NCBI GenBank assembly: GCA_020624805.1
Contig: JAHKVW010000015.1
Span: 1 to 41,117 of the forward strand
DNA: 41,117 nt
From: a bacterium
GTDB taxonomy: Bacteria > Bacillota > Clostridia > Oscillospirales > Acutalibacteraceae
Direction: 5' to 3'
Shown here: positions 31,052 to 40,702 of the stretch, piece by piece
Layout: every line of letters begins with the position of its first letter
Position numbering within the stretch: the first letter of the stretch is position 1
Notes under the pieces: model-generated
What the model was told of the DNA's origin: nothing
What the model saw: the letters and a program-made list of their open reading frames with translations, nothing else
The model's database searches: none
Program-made: the position numbers and the translations under genes

Positions 31052-32413
31052 TCATCCCTTAGTGTAAAGATTATACATGCTTTCCAGACAGATCTGGGCA
31101 TGCTGGAAGAATTTTTCAACATTGATACATTCGTTGGCGTTATGTATGTTGCTGACTTCTCCCTCGAATACGGGGCCGAACGCGACGCCCTTACCGCCGA
31201 GCTTACGCGCGTAAGTACCGCCGCCGGTCGTATAGAGCTTCGGCTTTTCGCCCATGACTGCTTCATAGGAGTCGGAAAGGATGCGAACGATATCGGAATC
31301 CTCGCTCTGATACAGCGGCTTCAGGTGCGACAGCACCTTGACATGGATGCCTTCCTTATTTGCCTGACGGGTGATCTTTTCGAGCACCTTTTCGCCGTCG
31401 GCAGTCACCGGATAACGGATATCCAGCGTGCATGTCGCATAGCCCTCGTCGATGTGGACGGTGCCGACATTGACGGAGAGGGGGCCGGATTCCTTGTCCC
31501 TCTGTTTGATTCCCAACATCACGCCGTCGGTGTCCAGACCGATATAGTGGCTGATGAAAGAGGGGAGAGAGCCCATCGTAGGAAGCGCAAAGTTGGAGGT
31601 CAACAGGTCGATCAGCGCCGTAGCGGCATTCAAGCCTTTTTCGGGATCCGCGGCATGAGCCGCCTGACCGCGTGACAGCACCATCATACCGTCGATCGTA
31701 TAATAGAATTCAAAAGAACCTCTCTTTGCGTCGGCAAGACGCGCCAGCTGATGATCCTCGTTTTCGGTACAGTCAAGAAGCGCGTAGGCGGTATCGGGGA
31801 CAGCGTTGGTCGCTTTGCCGGAGTGGAACTGGGTCAGCGTAGTGCCGTCATGAGTATCCGCATACAGCTCTAATTGTAAAATACCCTTTTCACCGACACA
31901 AATACCATATTCCGAATCGGGAGTAAAGGAGAGCTCCGGCATCGGTTCGTACTCAAAGTACTTGTCCATGTCGGTCATACCGCGTTCCTCGCTGGTGCCG
32001 AAGATGGCGCGCAGGGTGTTTTTACCGACGACGCCGTTGTCCTTGAGCGCTTTTAAGCAATAAAGATTGATCAGCGCGGCGCCCTTATCGTCGGCAACAC
32101 CGCGGCCGTACATATATCCGTTGTCGCCGATCGACAGTTCAAACGGCAGAGAGTCCCAGTTGTTGCCCTCGGGGACGACGTCCAGATGTGCCAGCACGCC
32201 GCAGAGCTTACCGCCTTCGCCCAACTCAGCGTGACCCGCCTCATTCTCGATGCTTTCCGCTTTCAGCCCGAAGCTGATCGCTTTCTTCATCATCCAGTCA
32301 AGTGCCTCTTTACAGCCGTCCTGGATACCGGTAACGGAATTGATGGCGATCAGTTCCGCCAAATCGGTGATGATCGCCTCTTTGTAGTCGAGTATTTTTT
32401 CGCCGAAACTCAT
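31052..32413 (-). CDS. pepV: M20 metallo-dipeptidase, PepV/Sapep type
   Basis: A protein of 453 residues. Metal-site motifs of the M20 family are VLAHLDVVPEG (His and Asp), GRGVADDKGAA (bridging Asp), GTSEERG (catalytic and metal Glu) and the late CLDIRYP and HNANE regions. It is a cytoplasmic dipeptidase dependent on manganese or zinc that hydrolyses a wide range of dipeptides. AGGAGG precedes the ATG, which shares one base with the yfhO stop codon (TAATG). Its place among envelope genes may be incidental, or it may recycle wall or peptide fragments. Confidence 0.92.
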   Translation of the reverse strand: MSFGEKILDYKEAIITDLAELIAINSVTGIQDGCKEALDWMMKKAISFGLKAESIENEAGHAELGEGGKLCGVLAHLDVVPEGNNWDSLPFELSIGDNGYMYGRGVADDKGAALINLYCLKALKDNGVVGKNTLRAIFGTSEERGMTDMDKYFEYEPMPELSFTPDSEYGICVGEKGILQLELYADTHDGTTLTQFHSGKATNAVPDTAYALLDCTENEDHQLARLADAKRGSFEFYYTIDGMMVLSRGQAAHAADPEKGLNAATALIDLLTSNFALPTMGSLPSFISHYIGLDTDGVMLGIKQRDKESGPLSVNVGTVHIDEGYATCTLDIRYPVTADGEKVLEKITRQANKEGIHVKVLSHLKPLYQSEDSDIVRILSDSYEAVMGEKPKLYTTGGGTYARKLGGKGVAFGPVFEGEVSNIHNANECINVEKFFQHAQICLESMYNLYTKG

Positions 32414-34905
32414 TACATCCTCCTCATTTTCTTGGTATACTGCTTTGTTCTGTATGTTCTGCGGAATTTTCGTTTTGCACGAAAACCCTTGAAGATGATC
32501 AGGTAGATCGCCAGCGCGACGACTGCCGCGCCGGATATGATACAGCCTTCTTTTAGCAAAGGCGTGTGATAGACAAATTTGATCTCGCTTGTTTGACGTC
32601 CCGGTACTCGTACCGCCATCAGACCGGCGTCGACCTCTTCCACCTCAGTCTTTTCTCCGTTGACATAGGCTGTCCAGCCTTTTTCATAAGGAATACTGAA
32701 GAACAAAAGATTATCCCCGCCTTGGTTGTCGAACTGAGCTTCAAAGCCTTCTTTCGTGTAGCGGAACGAGGTACAGGAGTGTTCTCTGAGCTGTTCCGTA
32801 TCTGCAAAATAGCTTGTTTCATCGTAAACAAAATCACCGGTGATGCTTTTGAATCCTTCGTATTTGGGATAATGGACGTCCTGTGATTTGTTGGGATCAT
32901 GCGAGAAGTTGAGGTTGAGATACATCCCATCGGTATAGCCGGTGATATCCGCGTATTTTTCCATCTGATCCTGCGTCAGCACCATCGCCTTCAGCAGCGC
33001 TAAATGTCGGACGTCCTTACTCAGATCATCATATTCTTCTTTTGTGATGAAGCGGTCATAGGTGAAGCCCATCGGAACGTAGTGATCATTTTCGTAGGCG
33101 TCAAAGCCGTTTTCGGTTCTGAGGTAGTGATAGCCGGGCATATGTGTGGAATACGCCGTAGCGGCAGCATCGGGATCATCCTCCTCGAACAGATACTTAA
33201 CAGATAAAAGTCCCCTTAATCCGTAATGATCCGTTGAGGGACGGGAGCCGACGTCACGCTGAACGCCGACATTATTATAGAAATTCATTAAAGAACCCGG
33301 TACGATGCTGTGGAATGCCTGTATGTTAGGAACCTGCCAGAACATTCCCATATTATCGGAGGTTTTATAGAAATCGGATCGCACCTCTTTGACGTCGTCG
33401 ATCGTGATATCCTTACCGCCGTTGAGTGCGTAGTTGATCATGAATTCATCGTCACGATCGGCATAGCTGCGCGCCGACCACATATACATCGTGCTGTATG
33501 TCGCGACAAACAAGCTCAGCGCGATGACCGTGATCCTAAAGAACCACTTGCGTTTTTTATGATAGCAAAAAGCAATGAGCAGCGTCAGCGCCAGACCGCA
33601 TATCGTAGCGATGACGAATACCCAGAAGCGCTTAGGCGATTCCGCAATGCCGATATGGAAGGATTTGATAGGCTTATCCGTTTCGTCAGGCATCAAGCCG
33701 ATCAAAGCCGTTATGACAAGCGTGATGGCAGCGGTCGGAATAAATCCACGTTTGAATTCAAACAGATTGAAGTTATCGAGCGACTGAACAGTGACCAATA
33801 CCATCAACAGCGTCAGCATATAGAACCATCGCGCGTAATAATTGTTGTTCAGGAACTGGAAGGTACTGTTGAGGATCGGGATCCCTGCCATAATCAACAG
33901 TATGATGATCATCCTGCGGAAGAAGCCGCGCTTCTTGAGCCGCAGATGCGCGATCACGAAGGTCATCGAGAACATCGGGATATACGCGGCGACGGATGAC
34001 CATTTTGCGCCCGCTGACGGCGTGAAGTTATTTTTCGCCGGTACATCACCCGGGAAGAACAGACTGACCAATATCTGGACGTATCGTTGTCCCTTCGGAT
34101 ATACGACCGCGTCCCAGCCGTACAGGAATTCCGCGACACGATAGTTACCTGTGATGGCGGCGACCGACGGCAGGAGCAATATCATCGACATCGCGAATCC
34201 CGCGACACATTCAAACGCGAGCGCGAAGAATTCACGAAGATGAAAGTGATAGGATTTTGAGATCAGCTTGACAACATAGTAAACGATCACAAAGACGACC
34301 TGTCAGAAAAAGAAGTAGTAGTTGACCACTGCGGCGGCACATACCGCCAGTGCCACAACGCCCTTCCGTTTTGTCGCGTGAAATTCATCCAACGCCGCTA
34401 ATAGCAGCGGAAATACGATGATCGCTTCATGAAAATGGAAGAAAAAGATATTATAGACGGAAAATCCGGAAAACGCGTACAGTACGCCGCCGATGACCGC
34501 GAATCTCTTATGCCGTACACATCTGCGTATGTAGATGTAGGCGGACAGCGACGCAAAGCCCAGCTTCAGCATCAGCAGCGGTCCGATACAGTAGGGGACC
34601 CATGCACAGGGCAACAGAACAGTCAGCCAGAAAAACGGAGATCCCAGTACATAAAAACTGTAGCTGCCGATGAAATTAGCGCCCAGATCGGTCAAGTGGC
34701 TCCATCCCATCTCACCGTTTTGGATGGAATCATGAGCCAGCTGATAGAAAGGGATCTGCTGGACATTAAAATCACCATAGTACAAAAAGTATCCCTGATC
34801 ATAGATCATGACGGGGACGATCAGGACAGCAGAGAGGAGAAACGCCCATAAAAAGGCATATAACGAATATGGTCGTTTATCGTGATCGATGCGATTTAAA
34901 ACCAT
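32413..34905 (-). pseudogene. yfhO: YfhO-family membrane glycosyltransferase gene interrupted by in-frame TGA
   Basis: Codons 1-200 (34905-34306) and 202-830 (34302-32416) lie in one frame and together make a complete YfhO-like protein: about a dozen hydrophobic spans, an extracellular domain (about 500-780) and a last span. Codon 201 is TGA (34305-34303), between VNYYFFF and QVVFVIVYYVV, inside a membrane segment. TGA is a normal stop elsewhere in the window. Causes could be a recent nonsense mutation, a sequencing error, or a functional split. YfhO in B. subtilis glycosylates teichoic acid. AGGAGG precedes the ATG at 34905. Translation could restart at the ATG at 34290, but no ribosome site is obvious. 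Confidence 0.8.
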
Positions 34906-35075
34906 TTCTGTTCCTCCTGTGAAAAGTCTTTACGAGCGTAGGAAAATGTGTTAAAATGTTCTTAACACGGAAGGCGCAGCAAGAATACGCACCTTAACTA
35001 ATGTATTATAGCACATAATATGATAAAATGCACTATAAATTTTAAGTTTTTTGTCAAATTAAAGGAGATTGGTCA

Positions 35076-35648
35076 ATGAATCGTTTTTATGCCATGATCT
35101 CACGGATGAAATATATCGACCGCTGGGGATTGATGAATAATACAAAAACCGAGAATATTTCCGAGCACAGCCTCGAAACCGCGATCCTCGCGCACGCGCT
35201 GGTCACCATCGCGAATACTCGTCTGCATGAGGATCTTGACGCGGATAAGGCGGCTGTGATCGCGATGTTCCATGACGCGAGTGAGATCATCACCGGTGAT
35301 ATGCCCACTCCGATCAAGTACTATAACCCCGATATCAAGAGCGCGTACAAAACGGTCGAAAAGGTAGCGGAGGAGCGCTTGATCAGTATGCTTCCGGATG
35401 ATTTGAAAGAGATCTACCGTCCGCTGATCTCCAATGATGACGCTGTTTTGGAGCGGTATGTCAAGGCGGCGGATAAACTTTCCGCGCTGATCAAATGTAT
35501 CGAAGAAGTCCGCATGGGGAATAATGAATTTCTGAAAGCTAAGGAAGCTACCGAAGCGGCGATCGAAAAGATGGAGCTGCCCGCATTGAAGATTTTTATG
35601 GAAGAGTGCATCCCTGCATATTATCTGACGCTGGATGAGCTGGGATGA
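35076..35648 (+). CDS. HD-domain 5'-deoxynucleotidase, YfbR-like
   Basis: A protein of 190 residues. HD-superfamily motifs are SEHSLETA (His), MFHDASEIITGDMPTPIK (HD plus the YfbR-specific E, TGD and TP) and the later KAADKLSALIKC (Asp). E. coli YfbR removes phosphate from deoxynucleoside 5'-monophosphates. AAAGGAG lies before the ATG. It is divergent from yfhO and probably monocistronic. Confidence 0.9.
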   Translation: MNRFYAMISRMKYIDRWGLMNNTKTENISEHSLETAILAHALVTIANTRLHEDLDADKAAVIAMFHDASEIITGDMPTPIKYYNPDIKSAYKTVEKVAEERLISMLPDDLKEIYRPLISNDDAVLERYVKAADKLSALIKCIEEVRMGNNEFLKAKEATEAAIEKMELPALKIFMEECIPAYYLTLDELG

Positions 35649-35657
35649 TCAAAAACC

Positions 35658-35705
35658 GTCGTTGCGAAGGGCAAACAAGCGTGTTCGCGCTGTGGCGATC
35701 TCAAC
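35658..35705. repeat. GTCGTTGCGAAG repeat (family R1, copy C)
   Basis: Diverged R1 copy: GTCGTTGCGAAG, a partly self-complementary centre, then CTGTGGCGATCTCAAC. The stretch 35649-35957 holds this repeat, AT-rich DNA with a TATAAT at 35883-35888, and an ATGTAAG/CTTACAT hairpin (35905-35928) in the leader of the next gene. Confidence 0.75.
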
Positions 35706-35882
35706 TGAGATAACAGCGAACGATATGAATCACTTTGTTTTCCGCACGCTTAATACTTACATTGAAGAAGCAGATTTAGTATATGTTCATATCCTGCTGC
35801 GCTAATATACGCCATAACTTGTAAAAAAAGTATGAATTTCGACATATATTCTTTTATAGAAAATTAAATAATTCTTTTTGAG

Positions 35883-35888
35883 TATAAT
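35883..35888 (+). promoter_or_regulatory. -10 box upstream of the LCP gene
   Basis: Perfect TATAAT with no convincing -35 box. Expected start near 35895 gives a leader of about 60 bases with a 7-bp hairpin. Confidence 0.5.
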
Positions 35889-35957
35889 ATAAGAATGATT
35901 TAAAATGTAAGAGTATGTCCGCTTACATAGATTTTATGACGAAAGGCGGTATCTTAT

Positions 35958-37178
35958 ATGGCTAAATATGATGACGATTATGTAGATATTTCATCATCTG
36001 ATGACATGGATAAGATATACGACGATAGAGAAAGGCGAGAACCGGCTCCCCGTAAGCCGAAAAAGAATAAAGGTCTCGGACGCAGGATATTTGTTCTGGT
36101 CCTGTCCTTGATCATGCTTCTGGTCGGTTCCGGATTGATTTATTACTACAAGGTTCTGGACTCGATGCACTTCAAAGAATTAGAACCCGCTGAGGCACCC
36201 GCTGCTACCTCTGTCACCACCGAAACAACTGTTTCCGTCGCGAACGGCGGCAACACATTGCTTTCGAGTGATAATGTTTTGAATATCCTGCTTTTCGGTC
36301 AGGATTCTCCCGCGACCGAAGAGGATCACGGACGCAGCGATACCACGATCCTTCTCTCGATCGATAATGTTCACAAGAAATTGAAGCTGACTTCCTTCCA
36401 GCGTGATACCTACGTCAGCATTCCCGGTCACGGTGAAAACAAGATTAACTCCGCTTTCACCTTCGGCGGCGAGAGATTGTCGATCGATACGATTGAAACA
36501 AACTTCGGTATCAAGGTCGATAAGTACGCGACGGTTGACTTTTCTTCATTCAGAGAAATCATCGAGGCGCTCGGCGGCGTCGATATCGAGCTGACGCTTG
36601 AGGAGATCAAGTATATCAACGCGCAGATCGACGTCAACGATCAGACCGACGTTACTTCATTCTTAAAGTATGACGAGACAAAGGAAAAACAGATGGTTCA
36701 TCTTGACGGCTATCAGGCGCTGTGGTACGCACGAGATCGCGGCGAGGAGAGCTTGGGCGGTAACCCCGAATACAGCTTCTCCGGCGACGACTGGGATCGT
36801 ACCTCGCGTCAGCGTAACCTGATCCAGACGATCGTCAAGAGCCTGCGTGAGAACGCCTCTTTGACTGAACTGGTATCTATCGCGAATAAGATCGGTCCTC
36901 TGGTCACCACAAACCTGAAGAAGGGCGATATCACCTTCCTCGTATCCAACATGATGACTTATATCAAATATGATATGGAGGAGCTGTCGTTGCCGACTCA
37001 GGGTAAATGGGGATACGGCACGACTCCCGACGGTCAGAGCGTTATTGCGATCCATGACTGGGACGGTGTTCGTAAGGACGTTGCAAAGTTCATCTATGAG
37101 GATTCTGTATCCGGTGGATCTTCCTCTTCTTCCGCTGCGGCGACTACCGCGCCGACCGCTAATTCGGTTACTCAATAA
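35958..37178 (+). CDS. LytR-CpsA-Psr (LCP) family wall-polymer ligase
   Basis: A protein of 406 residues. An acidic then basic cytoplasmic tail (1-42) leads to one membrane span (about 43-65), a Thr-rich linker and the LCP domain. Its motifs are HGRSDTTILLSID, LTSFQRDTYVSIPGHGENKI, NSAFTFGG, GGVDIELTLEEI and the later YARDR...DDWDRTSRQRN with conserved Arg. LCP enzymes transfer teichoic acid or capsule precursors from polyprenyl lipid to peptidoglycan on the outer surface. The tail is Ser/Thr-rich. GAAAGGCGG precedes the ATG and a strong terminator follows. Confidence 0.93.
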   Translation: MAKYDDDYVDISSSDDMDKIYDDRERREPAPRKPKKNKGLGRRIFVLVLSLIMLLVGSGLIYYYKVLDSMHFKELEPAEAPAATSVTTETTVSVANGGNTLLSSDNVLNILLFGQDSPATEEDHGRSDTTILLSIDNVHKKLKLTSFQRDTYVSIPGHGENKINSAFTFGGERLSIDTIETNFGIKVDKYATVDFSSFREIIEALGGVDIELTLEEIKYINAQIDVNDQTDVTSFLKYDETKEKQMVHLDGYQALWYARDRGEESLGGNPEYSFSGDDWDRTSRQRNLIQTIVKSLRENASLTELVSIANKIGPLVTTNLKKGDITFLVSNMMTYIKYDMEELSLPTQGKWGYGTTPDGQSVIAIHDWDGVRKDVAKFIYEDSVSGGSSSSSAAATTAPTANSVTQ

Positions 37179-37187
37179 AAATGATGA

Positions 37188-37220
37188 TCGCGGAAACCTG
37201 CTTCGGTTTCCGCGATTTAA
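37188..37220 (+). terminator. Terminator after the LCP gene
   Basis: TCGCGGAAACC (37188-37198) and GGTTTCCGCGA (37205-37215) form an 11-bp stem with a TGCTTC loop, followed by TTTAAT. Confidence 0.88.
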
Positions 37221-37270
37221 TATGTAAAAATTATATTAATTAATAGTATTGATGGTTTATCGAGGGTTTT

Positions 37271-37753
37271 ATGAGTAATAAAAAGAAAGAAATCATCCGC
37301 ACGATCAAATTTGTGCTGTTCTCCGCGTCGGCGGGCATCATCCAGATCGTCAGCTTTACATTGCTGACCGAGTTTTCGGGGCTCAGCTACTGGCCGTGTT
37401 ATCTGATCTCACTGGTGTTATCGGTGCTGTATAACTTTACGATCAATCGTAAATTCACCTTCCATTCCGCGGCAAATGTCCCGATCGCGATGCTCAAGGT
37501 CTTTATCTACTACTGCATCTTCACACCGCTGTCCACGATCGGAGGAAATTATCTGGTCGAAACACTGGGTTGGAACGATTATCTGGTCGAGATCCTCAGC
37601 ATGCTGCTGAATTTCATCACCGAATTCCTGTTTACCCGATTCGTTGTATACGGCAAACAGGTGGACAACGACAAGAAGTACATCGAAAAAGAAGCAAAGC
37701 GTGCTAAGAAGAAGCTTGAGCAGAATCACGAGGAACTGAATAAACAGGCATAA
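37271..37753 (+). CDS. GtrA-family membrane protein
   Basis: A protein of 160 residues with four hydrophobic spans. KFVLFSASAGIIQIVSFTLL, then SLVLSVLYNFTINRKFTFHS (the conserved NF..NR.FTF of GtrA), and the closing LLNFITEFLFTRFVVYG fit the family. GtrA proteins are thought to flip polyprenyl-linked sugars for surface glycan decoration. The C-terminal 35 residues are a charged helix (KKYIEKEAKRAKKKLEQ). It lies near other envelope genes but has its own terminator. Confidence 0.88.
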   Translation: MSNKKKEIIRTIKFVLFSASAGIIQIVSFTLLTEFSGLSYWPCYLISLVLSVLYNFTINRKFTFHSAANVPIAMLKVFIYYCIFTPLSTIGGNYLVETLGWNDYLVEILSMLLNFITEFLFTRFVVYGKQVDNDKKYIEKEAKRAKKKLEQNHEELNKQA

Positions 37754-37757
37754 AACA

Positions 37758-37795
37758 AGGCTGTCACATCAAATGCGTGACAGCCTTTCTGTTAT
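37758..37795 (+). terminator. Terminator after gtrA-like gene
   Basis: AGGCTGTCAC (37758-37767) and GTGACAGCCT (37777-37786) pair around a 9-base loop, followed by TTCTGTT. Confidence 0.88.
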
Positions 37796-37827
37796 GTTGA
37801 AAAAGCAGTATTCGTAGCTACTTTCAT

Positions 37828-37878
37828 AGGCTCCTTTTGGTAAAAGGATCTGTCCCCGAATGGGTACTGAGGAATTGC
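37828..37878. repeat. R3-like repeat (copy e)
   Basis: GGCTCCTTTTGGTAAAAGGA then GTCCCCGAATGGGTAC and TGAGGAATTG, a degraded member of the same family as 26447-26555. Confidence 0.65.
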
Positions 37879-37924
37879 ATAATTGATCAACCGAAGGGAG
37901 AAACTAAATTATTTATGATGCGGC

Positions 37925-39574
37925 TCAGTCGATCCTCTCGAATCTCCTCATTTTCTTTCCGTCTCTCTCGATGATCTCCTGGAACATCTTGTAGGGGCGT
38001 ACCCACAGATCATGCTCGCCGTACAGCGCGCGGTAGATGACCATCTGTTCCGTTGTTTCACTGTCCTTGGCAAAGTCGACCACTTCGTATTCGTTGCCCT
38101 TGAAATGTCTGTATCTGCCCTTGACGATCTCCTCGGGTACTAACTCGGGTTCTTCGGGAGCGGGTTGAGCGGTAACTTCCTCAACAGCGGGCGCCGGCAT
38201 ATCGTTCTCGTCGTCCGAAAAATCGATCTGAAAAGAACCGTCGTTCGCGACAAAGATCATCGAGCTCATCGGCGGTACGCTGATCTCACACCAGCCGTTG
38301 CAGCTGTATTGCTGATTGCCGTTGAGCACATCGGTCAGAACACCGTTGAAGTCTGTGTTGACGCCGATGTTTCGGGGCTCGTTGCTCTGGTTGAGCATGA
38401 TATAGACCTTTTGGTTATCGGTCTTCATCGAAAAGCACATATGTTCAAGCTGGATCTGTTCATTCTTATACTTGCCGTACTGCAGCGCTTCCAGACTGTG
38501 TCTGATCTTACCGAGCTTGCAGATATGCTCAAACAGTGCGTAATCGGGATTCTCCAACGCGTTCAGATTCAGTTCTTTTCTCAGGTCATCATCGGAATGG
38601 CGTTGTTTTTTGCCCTCCATGCCGAACTCACTGCCGTAATATACCGAAGGCACACCCGGCATCGCGTAGAGCATGGTGTATACATTTTTCTGCAATGCTT
38701 TGTCGCGGATGATACTCGCCAGTCGTGTAACGTCGTGGTTATCCGCGAAGTTGTACATGTAGATGTTCTTGTACATGCCCCAGTCGCCGCACTGACGATC
38801 GACGGAATGAGCGAACTCAAAATAGTTGCGGTCGTTGTGACTGGAGAACAATCCCTTGTAGATCTCGTAGTTGGTGACGGAATCAAGTGTTTCCGCGTTC
38901 GCCAGACGGTTGTAATCGCCGCCGACGATCTCGCCGAACATCCAGAAATCGGGCTTTTTCTCTTTGGTAATACCGCGCAGACGCTTGAAGAAGTTCACAT
39001 CCATGACGTTGGCGGCGTCCAGACGCAGACCGTCGATATCGAATTCGTCGATCCAGTAGCGCACCGCGTCAAACAGATAGTTCAATACATCCTCGTTTTG
39101 CAGATTGAGCTTGACCAGATCATAGAATCCCGCCCAGCCCTCATAGCTGAAATGATCGCCGTAGGGACTCTGCTGATCAAAACGGATGTTCTGAAACCAT
39201 GAGGTATAGGGGGAACCCATGCCTTTTTCCTGGATATCCTTAAAGGCGAAGAAATCGCGTCCGACATGGTTAAACACGCCGTCGAGGATCACGCGGATCC
39301 CGTTTTGATGCAGGGCGTTGCAGATCTTTTTAAAGCTCTCGTTATCGCCCAGACGGCTGTCGATCTTTCTGTAATCGATCGTATCATAGCCGTGACGGGT
39401 GCTCTCAAACACCGGGTTGAACAAAATGCAGTTGACGCCCATCTTTTTAAAATGAGGGATAAAGTCATAGATCTTATCCAGTCGGTAGTTCAGTTGAAAA
39501 TCATTCTCCTTCGGCGCTCCGCAGAAGCCGATCGGGTAGATATTATAGATAACGGTGTTATGAATCCAGTGCAT
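37925..39574 (-). CDS. Cytoplasmic GH13 alpha-glucan hydrolase fused to a DUF1653 domain
   Basis: A protein of 549 residues with no signal peptide. The GH13 barrel (about 1-380) carries ILDGVFNHVG, the nucleophile in DGLRLDAANV (Asp186), the acid/base in FGEIVGG (Glu215) and NFADNHD (Asp281). It resembles cyclomaltodextrinase or maltodextrin-hydrolysing enzymes. After a beta domain and a Pro/Glu-rich linker (about 455-480), the last 65 residues (GRYRHFKGNEYEVVDFAKDS ... YGEHDLWVRPYKMF) match DUF1653, normally a separate small protein. AAAGGAGG lies eight bases before the ATG. It probably breaks down imported malto-oligosaccharides. Confidence 0.9.
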   Translation of the reverse strand: MHWIHNTVIYNIYPIGFCGAPKENDFQLNYRLDKIYDFIPHFKKMGVNCILFNPVFESTRHGYDTIDYRKIDSRLGDNESFKKICNALHQNGIRVILDGVFNHVGRDFFAFKDIQEKGMGSPYTSWFQNIRFDQQSPYGDHFSYEGWAGFYDLVKLNLQNEDVLNYLFDAVRYWIDEFDIDGLRLDAANVMDVNFFKRLRGITKEKKPDFWMFGEIVGGDYNRLANAETLDSVTNYEIYKGLFSSHNDRNYFEFAHSVDRQCGDWGMYKNIYMYNFADNHDVTRLASIIRDKALQKNVYTMLYAMPGVPSVYYGSEFGMEGKKQRHSDDDLRKELNLNALENPDYALFEHICKLGKIRHSLEALQYGKYKNEQIQLEHMCFSMKTDNQKVYIMLNQSNEPRNIGVNTDFNGVLTDVLNGNQQYSCNGWCEISVPPMSSMIFVANDGSFQIDFSDDENDMPAPAVEEVTAQPAPEEPELVPEEIVKGRYRHFKGNEYEVVDFAKDSETTEQMVIYRALYGEHDLWVRPYKMFQEIIERDGKKMRRFERID

Positions 39575-39611
39575 ACATGATACCTCCTTTGTTTGCACAA
39601 ATTCACTTTGA

Positions 39612-39639
39612 AGTATAGCATTTTTTCGTATAAAGTCAA
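39612..39639 (-). promoter_or_regulatory. Promoter of the GH13-DUF1653 gene
   Basis: On the minus strand TTGACT (39639-39634) and TATACT (39617-39612) are 16 bases apart. Confidence 0.75.
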
Positions 39640-39646
39640 ATTATAG

Positions 39647-39675
39647 TTGTATTAATCGTCGGTTTGTGCTAATAT
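39647..39675 (+). promoter_or_regulatory. Promoter of the small four-span membrane protein gene
   Basis: TTGTAT (39647-39652), 17 bases, TAATAT (39670-39675). It is back to back with the GH13 promoter, with eight bases between the -35 boxes. Confidence 0.6.
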
Positions 39676-39718
39676 AAAGAGCGTGATGATCAATAAATTA
39701 CATGATTGAGGTGCAATG

Positions 39719-40204
39719 ATGGCGAAATATTTCGATAAAGATGAGATCAAGGAGTCAAGCTCCGAAAAGAAAATCCGCATCTTTTTAGCTGTGATGTATT
39801 TTCTTTTGGTGCTGACGACAGTATGGATGCCGTTGATGTACGGCCCTGTGAATGATGACGGACAGTATTCCATCCTCACCGCGGTCAATCTCTTGATACA
39901 GCCCAACGGTTACGGCAGTGCCGGTCAGGTGATGAGCGCAATCTACGGCGCGATACTGGTCATCCTGCCGATCGTATCGTTCTTCTTCTTCCTTTTGGAT
40001 AAAAAATCCAAGAAAAAGTACGTCATCAGCTATATCACCTGTATCCTCAGCGCCGTTGTGATCTGCTTCGGTCCCGGTTCCTCGATCGCCTACGGCGGCA
40101 TCGTCAGCCTGATCCTGATCCTCGTGATCATGTTCATGACGACGCAGGGCTTCCAGGCGACCCGCATGAGAGAAAGAGCCGCCGCGGAAGAGAAAACCGA
40201 ATAA
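39719..40204 (+). CDS. Four-span membrane protein of unknown function
   Basis: A protein of 161 residues. A charged N-terminal tail (MAKYFDKDEIKESSSEKKIR) is followed by four hydrophobic spans (about 22-42, 70-95, 103-122, 124-143) and a charged end. I recognise no family. Two adjacent ATGs are possible; the second, at 39719, is better spaced from GAGG. The next gene, a lipoprotein, starts 45 bases later and may be co-transcribed. Confidence 0.7.
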   Translation: MAKYFDKDEIKESSSEKKIRIFLAVMYFLLVLTTVWMPLMYGPVNDDGQYSILTAVNLLIQPNGYGSAGQVMSAIYGAILVILPIVSFFFFLLDKKSKKKYVISYITCILSAVVICFGPGSSIAYGGIVSLILILVIMFMTTQGFQATRMRERAAAEEKTE

Positions 40205-40249
40205 CTTCTTATCGCAGGATCCCGCGCATATACTGTCTTGGTGATGGTT

Positions 40250-40609
40250 ATGCGCGGTAAGTTTTTGCGGATCTTACTTCTCTTGGCGGCTGTACTCAGT
40301 CTTTCGTCCTGTGTCAAAAGTATTCAGCGACCCGCGGATGAGTTGAAGATGTATACATGGAGCGGTTCCTTTGAGCACGGAGCGGAGGTAAGGCTGTCCT
40401 TTACACAGACAGAAGGATATCTCGAGATCGAGAGCGATGACAGCTCTCTTTCTATCGGCGGATTATGTATGCTGACGGATGATATGCTGTTGATTTTTGA
40501 TGAAAACAGCGGCATGAACTACTCCTTTGGTTATCAACTGTACGGAGATAGGGTAGAGCTGAACCGTGACGGCAGTGTGCTGACGCTGAAAAAAGTCGAA
40601 TCCGATTGA
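40250..40609 (+). CDS. Small lipoprotein
   Basis: A protein of 119 residues. The signal MRGKFLRILLLLAAVLSLSSC ends in the lipobox LSSC, so the mature protein should be membrane-anchored outside the cell. The rest is a small beta-rich domain of about 85 residues (alternating strands such as GYLEIESDDSSLSIGG and DRVELNRDGSVLTLKK), of unknown function. The ATG at 40250 follows GGTGATGG; ATG at 40244 is also possible. Confidence 0.7.
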   Translation: MRGKFLRILLLLAAVLSLSSCVKSIQRPADELKMYTWSGSFEHGAEVRLSFTQTEGYLEIESDDSSLSIGGLCMLTDDMLLIFDENSGMNYSFGYQLYGDRVELNRDGSVLTLKKVESD

Positions 40610-40633
40610 TTTTATTATAATTCTTTTACGCTA

Positions 40634-40662
40634 TTGTAAAATGAAGTCGGATTTGCTATAGT
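40634..40662 (+). promoter_or_regulatory. Promoter of the formate/nitrite transporter gene
   Basis: TTGTAA (40634-40639) and TATAGT (40657-40662) are 17 bases apart, about 40 bases before the ATG. Confidence 0.7.
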
Positions 40663-40702
40663 ATTGTGGCGTGAAAAGACGAATAAAAGAAGGGTTCGAT
40701 CA

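Noticed and set aside
34303..34305. TGA read as tryptophan or selenocysteine
   Set aside because: TGA ends several intact genes here (for example pqqD-like, rex region, licD neighbour) and no SECIS-like hairpin follows; a nonsense change is simpler.
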